From Aedes albopictus (Eukaryota > Arthropoda > Insecta > Diptera > Culicidae): 64,000 bases of DNA. Position 1 is the stretch's first letter, and each line of letters begins with the position of its first letter. The position numbers and the translations under genes are program-made. The notes below the pieces were generated by a model, which was not told where the DNA came from, searched no databases, and saw only the letters and a list, made by a program, of their open reading frames with translations. Shown piece after piece: positions 25,480 to 36,068 of this stretch. The stretch lies in NCBI RefSeq assembly GCF_035046485.1, contig NC_085136.1, positions 157,282,754 through 157,346,753 of the forward strand, in the 5' to 3' direction.

Positions 25480-26130
25480 AACGGAGGTGGCTGTGCTGCA
25501 GCTTGACTCCACTATTAACTGTGCGTCCTGGAAGTTGAACATCAGCAAGGATCTCAAGCAGGTCTTGTTAAGGCTTCGTATGTCAACGGTGGTGGCCAAG
25601 CAGAATCATAACTCATGGTCAGCCCGTCCCGAAGTAAAAGGAGTATCACAAGAGCGCAGAAACACCAGGCTAAGGATGGATAATAGAGCAGGGGCCGAGT
25701 ACATACGAGAAGAGTGACGCGTTCGTTTTTAAAACGGAAAGACTTGAAGGCGATGCCAAGCTAGTGGATCTTGAAGTCGACGTACTTGTACAGGTGACAA
25801 AGCCTTCAAGGACGACGCTAAAATATCTGATGAAGTAAGTCCTTGGCAAAGGTGTCTAGGAGAGGACTCTTACCGCTGAAGCGACTCTAATGGTTAAATA
25901 CCTTGACGAGATCATAAACGTGAAAGAGCTCGTCATAACAGTTCAGGGTGGTGGTTGTCATCGCAGCCAGTCCGTTACAGTAGCTAAGGTCACGGTGGAC
26001 TGGTCGATATGTCCACTGCGCATACACGTGCCACCGGAGGTTCGTTTCAGGTGTTTTGAACCAGAGCTTTGTAGGCGATGTGGAGAGGAAGGCAGGCGTA
26101 AGCTAGAACGAACTTGTTCCGGGAAATCCA
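25480..26130 (+). pseudogene. R1-clade ORF1 (Gag-like) remnant
   Basis: Plus strand and broken by stops. The frame reads KLVDLEVDVLVQVTKPSRTT, then MVKYLDEIINVKELVITVQ, then TVDWSICPLRIHVPPEVRFR. It runs into a damaged zinc knuckle (CFEPELCRRCGEEGRRKLER) whose histidine and spacing are eroded. The order matches the ORF1 copy at 8.0-9.0 kb on the other strand. It ends where minisatellite sequence begins (about 26200). Confidence 0.65.
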
Positions 26131-26199
26131 GGAGTTACTTCACGGGTACTTCTCATAGTTCTACTAAGAACTGCTTCAGAATTTTATTCTGAGATAACA

Positions 26200-26450
26200 C
26201 CAACCGCGATCCGTCCATAAATTTCACCCAGGATATCTTCTGGGATTTTTCAGAAGTTCTTTCCAGGATTGCTTCAGGAATTTCCATCAAGAACTTCTTC
26301 CGGTAATCATCCAGCAACTCTTAGTTAACTCCTTGCGTAACTCCAGAAACTTTTTCTGGGATTCCCTATGGAGTTCTTGCAGATTATTTTGAAATTCTTC
26401 CGGAAGTTCATTCTGGAATTCTCTTAGGTGTTTGTTGGAGATAGCCACAA
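26200..26450. repeat. 12-bp minisatellite patch
   Basis: Units such as TTCTTCCGGAAGTTC and TTGCTTCAGGAATTTCC directly abut the end of the R1-clade ORF1 remnant. Confidence 0.65.
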
Positions 26451-26570
26451 CGTATTATAGAATAACAAATTATCCATTCAAACCCATCATCTCCCATCAA
26501 TTACTGAGCGAGAGGATGAGTAACCACCAAAGTAGCCGATGGTCAACCGACGACGCTGTGAATAAAGCAA

Positions 26571-26744
26571 TAAGGGCCTGTCCATAAACTACGTAGACTC
26601 TAAAGGGGTGGGACGGGACGGGGGGGGGGGGTCTGGCCAAAGTCTACGCTCCATACAAATTTCGAAAATTTTGTATGAACGAAAGTCTACGAGGGGGGAG
26701 GGGGTGGGATCTGAGATGTCTACGTAGTTTATGGACAGCGCCTA
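26571..26744. mobile_element. G-tract MITE (TGTCCATAAACTACGTAGAC family)
   Basis: Left TIR GGCCTGTCCATAAACTACGT; right TIR ACGTAGTTTATGGACAGCGCC. The interior has a G10 run and GGGGGGAGGGGG. Confidence 0.85.
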
Positions 26745-27016
26745 ATTGTAAATAGTAATTAGTATCAAATATAAGTTCGAAGTGAAAAGCACGTTTCTTG
26801 GTTCGTTGCTCTGGTCGGTGGATGACATCGGTACAAGGTTTAGTAACCCTCGGCGCATGTGATCAACGGTGTTAAACACAGAAAAGGGCAAATTAACCCC
26901 CCCCCCCAAAGGGACTAAGAAAAATTCTGTTCTTGGGTGTGTTGATCGCGGACTTAGTACGTTTCGGTGCTAGCTAATTGCTAGCGAAGAAAGTCCTTTG
27001 AGACACGACAAGGCGA

Positions 27017-27732
27017 GTATTGCCAACATTTGGTCCTTCGAGCCGGATTCCGGCTTCATCATCGATGACGACGAAGAATGGTGATGACTGCTTCCACCGC
27101 CACTAACGTTCATCTACAGTTTCAGCTCATGCTGTAGTTCTTTACGTTTGCGCTCTAGAATGTCTTGATCAGCATTCTCTAGACTAGACTGGATTGATTC
27201 CAGCCTCCTCCTCCTCCACCACCGCCGCCGCCTCGCGATGGTTCGGAACTGTTACCGGTGGCACTGGGACCTACACGTTCAATGACTGCGGAACTGCTGT
27301 GCCCACCACTACCGCCCCCTCCACTAGATTTGGCTTCGCTCCTGCTGCTGGAAACGGGAGGTACGATGCTCGCTAGACCGGTGGCTCCGATAGTTTCTCC
27401 CCGGCTGACTATGACCTTGCCAAGTTTGGCGGCAAGTTTGTGCCTCGATGAGTCGGGCGTGTGCCGAGACCCTCTCCGGCACGATTAAAAGTTTTTTTGG
27501 TGAACCGGCTCCGGTTCGTCGCAGCCGACAATGCGTTTGACTATCTCTTCTTTGTTGACAGTCGAATCTTGCTCCTGATGTAGCTTTACGGGCCCGCTTC
27601 CGCCAGTCAGCGACGTTTGGTACTCTTTGGTGCCGAGCCGCTGGAACACACTGGGCCGATCTTTGGGGAGAACCTTCTTATTCGGATTGAGCTCGAGTGT
27701 AATTTTACGCTTTACAGGTGTAGCGTAGCCAT
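27017..27732 (-). pseudogene. Intronless, frameshifted copy of a cellular gene (candidate ZC3H13/Flacc retrocopy)
   Basis: Minus-strand coding-like segment starting at ATG 27732-27730. After MAT a 5-bp tandem duplication (GCTAC twice) shifts the frame. The following frame reads PVKRKITLELNPNKKVLPKD, RPSVFQRLGTKEYQ and on to EEIVKRIVGCDEPEPVHQ, then hits a stop. Later frames give a Ser/Gly-rich linker with a long Gly run near 27230, then ENADQDILERKRKELQHELK, an in-frame stop and an H/S-rich stretch. The start (M..KRKITLE..RPSVFQRLG) resembles the N-terminus of ZC3H13, whose insect counterpart Flacc is an m6A-writer cofactor; this assignment is from memory of the family. No poly-A tail is visible, so a retrocopy is favoured by lack of introns and by decay, not proven. 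Confidence 0.5.
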
Positions 27733-28017
27733 CTTATTTTCGACACCCGCCGCAGTGGATCGCACATATTTCGCACTTCTCTCGCAAGGGGATAAAGTCG
27801 AAAAAAGAAACAAAAAATGGGGTCCGTTTCGTGCCGAAATCGATACCTTGAAGCCACTCGCACAATGTTTTCACGCATTGGGATCCCGAGGGAACACTTT
27901 TCCTTGCTTTCCTCTTACGAGGGAAACATAAAGTATTGGACCTGCAATTACCTTTGCAGAAACACAGGTGAGCGTCGAGCAAGTTCTCCCACTAGGGGTT
28001 GCTCTACCTGGTTTCTG

Positions 28018-30106
28018 TTAAGTAGTTCTTGGAGATAGGAGCAGAGCGATTCGAGCCACGGGTCGCACCACTTCGCTGGCTGTTGCTGTCCTAAGGGTCA
28101 CCACACGGACGATACCTTTCTTTCCGGGGTGGAGATTGGTGATCTTTCCCAGCGGCCAGTTTGCTGGCGGAACGTTGTCCTCCTTGATGATCACGATGGC
28201 GCCGACCTCGATAGCGACCGGCAGATTGCAACCTTTCGTTGCGCGAGATTGCAGCTGTTGCAGGTACTCTGGGTACCAGCGGGACCAAATTTGCTGCAGG
28301 TGTTTCTGGGTTAACTCCCAGTGGTCCAAACGATTGTCAGCGGTCTCCTTCCAATTAGGTTCAGGAATCGCTTGTAGATTGCTCTCAACAAGGGAGTGTC
28401 CTGTCGTAAGTACGTCGAGATCGCCGGGTTCCTTTGGAATAGGCGTCAGGGGCCGAGAATTGAGGCACATTTCGACTTGCGCCAACAATTTTAGAAGATC
28501 CTCGTAGACTAAGTTGACGTTGCCGATGACCTTCAGCAGGTGAGTCTTTGCCGACTTGACCGCAGCCTCCCAGAGGCCTCCAAAATGTGGTGCTCTAGGT
28601 AGAATAAACTTCCAGGTGATCTCGTTCCCGTTCTGGTCGCTAACTAGCTCGAGGGGGACTGCCTTGGTTGAAAAGCAGACGAAAATAGCCACGTAAATTT
28701 TGGTAGGACCACGGTTTCGATCTGCTGACTTTGTGTAGAATGGTCCACAGTAGTCGACCCGCATACGGAAAACGGACGCGTCGGCGAAACTCGCGTGACC
28801 GTCAGATCGGCTGTGCTCTGCTGGACTAGAGTGGGCTTGGATCAGAAACAATTGTGGTTTTGGTGGAAGACGGACTTTCTGCCGCCAAGGATCCAGAACT
28901 TCTGGCACAGAGTGGCTAGCAGGAGTTGTGGCCCTGAGTGCAGTAGACTAACGTGGTAACTGCTAGCCAGCAGAGCAGACAGCGGATGTTTGGCGGACAA
29001 AACGATCGGGTGTTTGTTGACGATGGACAAAGCGGAGTTACGCAGCCGACCACCAACGCGGAGGGTACCGCTTTCGTCGATGAAGGATTTCAGCCACTTG
29101 AGTGATGATGACTTGGCGACACGGTCGCCGTTCGCTAGGTCCGAGAACTCCTCAGCGAATGTTTCATGCTGTGCCAAACGACAGAGAAGATGTTCAGCGT
29201 GTTGGAGCTCGGCGGTGGTGAGTGGTGGAATAGGTGGAGTTTTCGATCGGTTGCTAACGCTTAGCGCAACGGTGTGCGACCCGGAACGGCGCAGCTGTGC
29301 GCGCTCCTTCAAGCAATGCAGGTAGCGACTGCAGGCTGCTACAACTCGGTGTAGCTTATTGTAGCGGGAATAACGGGAGAACCAATCTCCACAGAAAGTA
29401 GTTTGCGCGGCTGTCATCGCCACGACTGGAGGTTTGCGTCCTTCCTTGGGCGCTGCGGGAGAGTTTGATTCATCGATGATGGTCTTGGGCCAGCAGTCCG
29501 GCGCCAGGGTAAGATGGCCCTTGCCACCAGCGAGACGAGTTGAGGATGTCTGCTGAGTTGAGTCCGCGAGAAATGTCGTCTGCAGGATTCTCGGAGCCAG
29601 CGATGTGCCTCCAGTGATCGATGCACTTGGTGTTCTGGATTTTAGACATCCGATTAGCGACGAATGTCTTCCAGCGAGTTGGAAAAGCACGCAGCCACTG
29701 CAGCACGGTACTGGAATCTGACCAGAAATAAGCGGGAGCGATGATGTTCAAGGGCGCTTCGACCTTCTTGCAGAGCTGCGTTGCCAAAAGTGCGGCACAG
29801 AGTTCTAGTCTGGCGATGGTATGGTGTGTGGACAACAGAGCAACCTTTGACTTCGCCGTCAGGAGGCGAACTTGAATGCCGTCCGCCGACTCCGTGCGAA
29901 CAAAGCAACAGGCTCCATACGCAACTGAAGTTGCATCGGCGAAGAAATGCAGCTGAATATTGTCGCTGTCAGGAGAAATCACCAGACGAGGAATTCGAAC
30001 TTCGAAGAGGATAGACAGCGTAGTGTGATATAGCTTCCACTCTTGGTGAAGTTTTTCGGGTAACGGAGAATCCCACTCGCAGGAGACACTGTCCTGCTTC
30101 AGCGCC
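28018..30106 (-). pseudogene. BEL/Pao LTR-retrotransposon pol remnant (RNase H and integrase), frameshifted and deleted
   Basis: Minus-strand remnant of a BEL/Pao polyprotein. From about 30106 downward one frame gives the end of the RT/RNase H region: IPRLVISPDSD, then FFADASVAYG-like and ARLELCAALLATQL (about 29.98-29.5 kb), then YFWSDSSTVLQWL and AGSENPADDISRG. Near 29515 the frame shifts inside the WWQGP region. The next frame (about 29520-28845) carries the pre-integrase region and the H2C2-type segment HVSLLHSGPQLLLATLCQKF. A second shift near 28850-28900 leads to the integrase core (MRVDYCGPFY, FSTKAVPLELVSD, APHFGGLWEAAVKSAK) and the C-terminal region ending at 28018. Between LELVSD and WKFILPRAPHF the core segment that normally carries the second catalytic Asp is absent. 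No gag, protease, polymerase core or LTRs were found. The 5' break abuts minisatellite sequence. Confidence 0.9.
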
Positions 30107-30119
30107 CATGAATGGGAAT

Positions 30120-30780
30120 CTTTCAGGAATTATAAATTTTTATTTTTCAATTGCTCATGACTTTAAAACATTCCACCTTGAATTCTCTCGTAAGTTTCTT
30201 ATAAAAATCCTAAAGCACTTCCTTGAGAAATTTCTCCATCAATTTCAAAAAGGAATGTCTCCAGTAGCTTTGTGAGGAATTCCTTCTGAATCAACTCCAG
30301 CAAAAGAAACTCGCAAAAGAATCCCCGAAGGAACTTCTAAAAGAATTTCACAAGGCACTTCTGGAGAAATCTCGAAAAGAATGCTTAGAGATATCCTGGA
30401 AGGAATCTTTGCAGAAATCTCGTAAGAAATTCCTGGAGTAATTCTGGAGAGCACTCCTGCAAACCCCGAGATGGAACCTTTGAGCAATTAACTCCTAGAA
30501 TAATCTCTCCTCTTAATAAACTCTCTGAAAGAACTCCCTGAGAAATCCCAGAAAAAAAATCCTGGATAAATTTTTGGAGAGTTCACGGAAGGAATTCATG
30601 GAAAAATATCGAAATATGTTCCTGGAGGAATCATAGAAGGATCTCTTGGAGGGATTCTAGTAGAAGTTACTGGTTAAACTCAGAATAAAACCCTGGAGGA
30701 ATCCTACAAGAAACTTTAGCCGCAATTCTAGATGAAACTCCTGTATGCATTTAAGAAGAAACATATGAAGGAATCGCTGT
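30120..30780. repeat. 12-bp minisatellite patch, GGAATT/CTGGAG strand on +
   Basis: Degenerate units such as CTGGAGGAATCC and GAAATCTCGTAAGAAATTCC, inverse to the 1-3650 orientation. It abuts the truncated 5' end of the BEL/Pao remnant. Confidence 0.7.
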
Positions 30781-30921
30781 AGAAATGTGTTCATTTGCCA
30801 GGGGAAACATTGACTTATTATAAACTCATTTCTGGAGCTTAATAACAAAACAAAGGTATATGGCAAACTTGTAACATCTATTTTTTCTACAATATTATAT
30901 ATCATCAAGACCACTATACTG

Positions 30922-31173
30922 TTAAGGACAGACTTGTTAGAATCCCAAAATAACCGCTACAATGGCCGGCTTTGGCACCTACTCATGATTTCGAGGGCAC
31001 AAATCTCGTCGTAAACAGAACCAGCACACCTGAGCTTCTTATTTTAAGCTTATTACAAGTGAGAAAGAACAGAATATTGAAATGCACTGTTCTTTGAAGC
31101 TTGCCTCTTGAGATTTGTGCGTCTGAAGTTTTGATGCATTGTTGAAGCGGGATTTCAAGACGTTTGTCCTTAA
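30922..31173. mobile_element. TTAA-flanked MITE, copy 2
   Basis: 252 bp, same termini as copy 1 (TTAAGGACAGACTTGTTAG ... GACGTTTGTCCTTAA). Confidence 0.88.
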
Positions 31174-31542
31174 TCTCATTTGTATTCACGTCGTGAGTGT
31201 GCTAATATCACCTATTCACAATTAAATTAGTATTAAGCAAGTCGCACAAATTCGTAGGTGGTACAACCTTGGTTCGCTGTTATGAGGGTTGCATCCTTCC
31301 TGTCCGTTACCAAAGCACAAAGATTTGGGACTAATCTCTGACTCTTAGACAAGATTGACGCAATCCTCCAAAGGTCAAGTGCTGCCTTGGCCACATCCTT
31401 GTGACATGTGTTTATTTGCCAGGGGAAACATTGACTTATTATAAACTCATTTCTGGAGCTTAATAACAAAACAAAGGTATATGGCAAACTTGTAACATCT
31501 ATTTTTTCTACAATATTATATATCATCAAGACCACTATACTG

Positions 31543-31795
31543 TTAAGGACAGACTTGTTAGAATCCCAAAAATAACCGCTACAATGGCCGGCTTTGGCAC
31601 CTACTCATGATTTCGAGGGCACAAATCTCGTCGTAAACAGAACCAGCACACCTGAGCTTCTTATTTTAAGCTTATTACAAGTGAGAAAGAACAGAATATT
31701 GAAATGCACTGTTCTTTGAAGCTTGCCTCTTGAGATTTGTGCGTCTGAAGTTTTGATGCATTGTTGAAGCGGGATTTCAAGACGTTTGTCCTTAA
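31543..31795. mobile_element. TTAA-flanked MITE, copy 3 (inside the tandem duplication)
   Basis: Identical to copy 2 except for one inserted A; it arose by the segmental duplication, not by a separate insertion. Confidence 0.88.
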
Positions 31796-32834
31796 TCTCA
31801 TTTGTATTCACGTCGTGAGTGTGCTAATATCACCTATTCACAATTAAATTAGTATTAAGCAAGTCGCACAAATTCGTAGGTGGTACAACCTTGGTTCGCT
31901 GTTATGAGGGTTGCATCCTTCCTGTCCGTTACCAAAGCACAAAGATTTGGGACTAATCTCTGACTCTTAGACAAGATTGACGCAATCCTCCAAAGGTCAA
32001 GTGCTGCCTTGGCCACATCCTTGTGACAGCTGATGGATGGGAAAGGAAAATTAGCTTGTACCTGTTCATACTTAAATGGTAGCGAAATTCGATAAAATAC
32101 ACGTAGTAAAACCTCAATTTTTTCATTCAACTCTAAAGTTAGTTCCGTGTGAATCTTTCAATAAGCCAATCAAAACTCTCCTAAATCGATATTCCCAGCT
32201 CGGATTTCATTCCCCGTGACCGCAAATTTCACCAGAAATGAAACAAACCCCAACAGCAAATAAAAGCATAAAAGTATCATAATCACCACACCATCCTAGC
32301 GCGTCATCTTGTCACAGGAGATGAAGAAAAGAATCCGGCAACATGTTGAATATTACATTACGATTCTTTTCGACACATTTCCCTCGTCCAATCCTGGCAG
32401 CAGTTGCTATACCAGCGAACGGAACTGAGCAAATCATTGAAGAATTTCGCTGCTTCGGCCAAAGTGCCATGCCATACCCAACGAACGACACTCTCGGAAG
32501 GAAAACTTTTTTGATATAAATTTTGTATTCGTCGCGTCTATCTACACGGCATCCCTGCTGCCGTTACTGCTGCAATCCTGCCTGGACCATACAGAAACAA
32601 TAATACTAACAATATTTCTCTACTTTTCTCCCCCTTTTTCGACAGATGGCAACACTCACTCCAACCTTTTAGAGGTCCTCTTCTCGTGCAGCAGGACTAA
32701 CAGCAGCCAGCCAAGAGCTCCAGCTATGTCAACATAAAAATATTGCATTCCACATTCCAGTGCCGTGCTCTCCGAACTGAACCTGGGGCTGGGCTGGGAA
32801 AGCAAAAATGTAAAATAATGCAAAAACAGTCAAG

Positions 32835-33333
32835 ATGACGATAAAACTTCACGAGTGCAAACATAAACATCATCATAAACATCATCGCAGCAGTGACGGT
32901 GGCGGTCGTAGAACTAATTCCATTCGCGACAAAGTGAATTGCGAAGTGTTGTTGAGAGCGATTCCGGAAGATGTCGGGAATAGTGCAAATTGTCAGAATG
33001 GCGAGTTAGCAGAATGTGACTATTCCCGCGTTCAGAGGCAGAGCGATGACGGTGATGAATGCCGTTCGGCTTGTGCCGGTTACCGCCAGAATGTGGCCCG
33101 GAACTTTGCAGTAACGGCCGGGGAAGATCTACAGCGTTGCGGCACACGCGTTGGCAATGACTATCATCGGGATTGGTCACAGCAGCCCGCAACGGAACAG
33201 TACCACCTCGACCATCAGTACGATAACATCCGACCTAGCCATCCGAATAGTTTTAGTTTTAATTTTTGCAATCACACCTTTCTGCGGAATATATCTGTAC
33301 TGTATATAGCACTAGTGTTAGTAGTAACAAATG
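32835..33333 (+). CDS. DIP/Lachesin-like Ig-superfamily protein, exon 1 (N-terminus and hydrophobic segment)
   Basis: First coding exon of a neuronal cell-surface Ig-superfamily protein. In insects, DIPs bind Dpr partners in synaptic matching and are secreted or membrane-tethered. The ATG is the first after an in-frame TAA at 32811 and has A at -3. The exon encodes 166 residues plus one base. It opens with a His/Lys-rich stretch (HECKHKHHHKHH, residues 6-17), continues polar, and ends in a hydrophobic run near residues 153-164 (ISVLYIALVLVV). It stops at a consensus donor (ATG|GTAAGT). Phase 1 matches exon 2 exactly, which joins the hydrophobic run to AVAAFEPDFVYP. No other in-frame Met lies between the start and the hydrophobic run, so a normal short signal peptide would need a non-AUG start or another first exon. 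The exon is inferred from splice phase and position; this N-terminus is the least certain part of the gene. Confidence 0.55.
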
Positions 33334-33418
33334 GTAAGTTGGATTATTTCAACATGATGTAGTTAAGAATAGAATCCGAACATTTTAAAGATTATTTTAC
33401 CTTTTAAAAATTAAGTAA

Positions 33419-33464
33419 GCAGTTCATTAGGAATTAGTAAAATACTAATTCCTAATGAACTGCA
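33419..33464. repeat. Perfect 19-bp hairpin
   Basis: GCAGTTCATTAGGAATTAG and its exact reverse complement flank a 7-base spacer, shortly downstream of the exon 1 donor of the DIP-like gene. Confidence 0.85.
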
Positions 33465-33562
33465 TGGTTTGTGATTAACGCAACGGATACTGGGATTCAG
33501 AGGATTATTGGCAAGTTACAGATGCGTTACTCAGGCGTTACGTAAAATTTAGATCACTGCTC

Positions 33563-33814
33563 TTAAGGACAGACTTGTTAGAATCCCAATATGACCGCCA
33601 CAATGGAGGACTTTGGCACCTACTCACGATTTTGAGGGCACAAATCTCTTCGTAAACAAAACCAGCGCATCTGAGCTTCTTAGTTTAAGCTTATTACAAG
33701 TAAGCAAGAACAGAATAATAAAATACATTGTTGTTTGATGCTTGCTTCTTGAGATTTGGGCGTCTAAAGTTATGATGCACTGTTGAACCGAGATTTCAAG
33801 GCGTTTGTCCTTAA
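33563..33814. mobile_element. TTAA-flanked MITE, copy 4
   Basis: 252 bp with the family termini and several substitutions, in intron 1 of the DIP-like gene. Confidence 0.87.
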
Positions 33815-34087
33815 GTGAGTTTCAGGGAGGTTTCAGCGACGCTTAAAAGCGTTTCATAAACGTTTCAGGCTGTGTCAGAAGAGATTCAAGACGCTCAAAT
33901 CCGATGACCTATTCTCAAGAGAGCTCTTAGAGATTCTTAAACAAACATTAAACTTGCCAGCACACAGTTGCATGAGGCTGTTTTAGCATGACTTTCATTC
34001 AAACATTCAAGCACACAAGTTATGCAATAGCGTGGTTCAAAATATCGTTTTTGTTCCACATCGCTTATTCGATTCGTTGCCAGATTC

Positions 34088-34736
34088 TATGCCTTCTCCC
34101 AAAATTTGAGCTCATTTGGTTGAAAATTGAGACTGCACAAGCCCTTCAAAGTTTGTTTTGAAATGACTAATGGAAAACTATGTTTTTCATTCAATCGACC
34201 GTAGTGTTTCCCCAAGTGCTCTAGAGCGTTAGTTGACCCTTGATATTTTTAGGCTTCTCTATCAGCTACAACTTTTCCGGAGACCACATTTAAATCGGAC
34301 GCCTTATTAATTAGTTACCGATTTGTATCCAACTGGACAAACTTTAGCAGTGATCCACCAGCTTCCCAGCAGGCAACATTGCTGCATATGGCGCCAAAGA
34401 TAGCACACTGAAATCATGGCTACTATGTTTCATTGCAAAATGCAGTGATGCCCACCGAATAGTTTAATCATCATGAGTAAAGATTTCGATTCTGGATAAA
34501 AATCTGTAGCTAATTAATGAGCCATGCGATTTGAATGCAGTCTTCAGCAAAGTTGTAGCTGATAGAGTAGCCTAAAAGTACCAAGGGTCAACTAACGCTC
34601 TAGGGCACTTGGGGATACACTACTATGGTCGTTTGAATGAACATCGTTTTCCCATAGTAATTCTCATACAAACTTTGAAGGGCTTATGCAGTCTCAATTT
34701 TCAACCAAATGAGCTCAAATTTTGGGAGAAGGCATA
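34088..34736. mobile_element. Foldback element with arms of about 240 bp
   Basis: Left arm (about 34088-34331) starts TGCCTTCTCCCAAAATTTGA. Right arm (about 34492-34736) ends with its reverse complement. CAAGTGCTCTAGAGCGTTAG and GTTGAAAATTGAGACTGC are also mirrored. The spacer is about 160 bp. Confidence 0.85.
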
Positions 34737-34863
34737 GGAAACCCTAAACAGTCCCAACAACACACCACCATACCTCCCCCCTGAGCAAGCTCTAAACTCC
34801 CATTAACTACACTCGCCACTTATTTCCCGGAAATCAACATTATTCCTAATCTAAAACACTATA

Positions 34864-35248
34864 CAGTCGACTCTCCACATGTCGATGTTCTACATCTCGA
34901 TATCTCTCCCTATCTCGATGGTTTGATCGGTCCCTTCAATCTGCATACATTTTACCGTTCTACATGTCGATACCTCCTTATCTCGATATCTCTCTATCTC
35001 GATGTGATCTCGTTCGTTTTTGCCCTAAATCTTCTCTCCATATGTCGATAAACCCGTCTTAACAGGTTGCTAGATTTAATTTCTTAGGTGCAAAACATTC
35101 TGGGGAAGCGAAGTGACATTTGTTTGTTGACGGTTTTTCCTAGTTACGGACGGTTTTTCAATCTAGTGTGCATTTCAAATTGGTTCTTGAATTCGATCTC
35201 TCCCTATCTCGATGGTCCCTTCAATATCGAGATGTAGAGAGTCAACTG
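34864..35248. mobile_element. pogo/Tigger-like MITE with TA flanks
   Basis: TA-flanked ends CAGTCGACTCTCCACATGTC and, inverted, CAGTTGACTCTCTACATCTC. The interior repeats TATCTCGATG-type motifs. CAGT...TCGAT termini with a TA target are typical of pogo-like Tc1/mariner derivatives. Confidence 0.8.
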
Positions 35249-35282
35249 TATTCGCCCCCCCCCCCCCCATTTAACCTAGTAG

Positions 35283-35471
35283 TTTAGGCTATGGTTCGCC
35301 AATCCGGAGACGGTGGGTTTAATTCCCGTTCCCGGCGGAAAAATTTTCTCGACTCCCTGGGCATAGTGTGCCATTGTACTAGCCACACAATGTACAAATT
35401 CATGCAATGGAAAGCAAAAAAAAGCCCTTCAATTAATAACTGTGGAAGTGCTCTTATAGGAGCACTCTATA
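35283..35471 (+). mobile_element. Feilai-type SINE, 5' part (split)
   Basis: tRNA-like head with A-box-like TAGTTTAGGCTATGG and B-box in GGGTTTAATTCCCG, then the Feilai-like body (GGGCATAGTGTGCC, TAACTGTGGAAGTGCTC). It is cut at a TA by the MITE at 35472-36068 and resumes at 36069. Confidence 0.75.
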
Positions 35472-36068
35472 CAGTATGCGGCAGGAAAAAATGCGAAAGT
35501 GTTTTTCAACTTCAATCCTCATTTTCGTCCATTTGACATTAACCAATCTATGTTTCAACGTTCCATGATCTATAATAGGCTAGTTTCCTGAAAAGTTAAT
35601 TAAAAAATTTCCCATTTTGGTCTAGACCTTTACAGGGCGGCGCCTGAAGATGAAGACAACCAGAACTTTAAAATCGCAGAAAATCACACAGGTCGCTAAA
35701 TTTCGCATCTGATAAAACAAAATTTTTGATTTTCTCTACAATATCATCAAATATATGTACTTATTTCATCTGGTATGTGAAACTACATGGCTCTGGATCA
35801 CTGTGGTCTGGTTGTTCATCGAATTTGAGCTAATTTTGTTACTGTTATAGTCATTTTGTTTAATGACCATTGGGCGCGCAGTTTATTGATATCCGCTTAT
35901 TAGGCCTACATTATCACATGTTTAACATCAAATGTGTTCATTTTTATTTTTCAGTGCTAGAATATAGACATTGACTGATACACTGTCATGAAAAAATAGT
36001 CATATATATCCCATATTTAGCGTGTAATAGTGCCTTGAACTTTTCGCATTTTTTCCTGCCGCACCCTG
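35472..36068. mobile_element. Tc1/mariner-type MITE nested in a SINE
   Basis: 597 bp between duplicated TA dinucleotides. Ends are CAGTATGCGGCAGGAAAAAA and, inverted, CAGGGTGCGGCAGGAAAAAA; both TIRs continue to ATGCGAAA. Confidence 0.88.

Larger units (their letters stand above)
30785..32027. repeat. Tandem duplication, two units of about 621 bp
   Basis: Unit 1 is 30785-31405 and unit 2 31406-32027. They are nearly identical; unit 2 has one extra A near 31570 and a C/T difference at its start. Each unit contains a full TTAA-flanked MITE (30922-31173, 31543-31795) followed by a segment homologous to 44800-44945. Confidence 0.92.

Noticed and set aside
30983..31811. Identical 68-residue minus-strand ORFs in two places
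   Set aside because: They lie inside the two copies of a MITE-bearing tandem duplication; identity reflects the duplication, not conserved coding.
32914..33192. Minus-strand ORF opposite exon 1 of the DIP-like gene
   Set aside because: Shadow of the + strand exon, which has a consensus donor and phase continuity.
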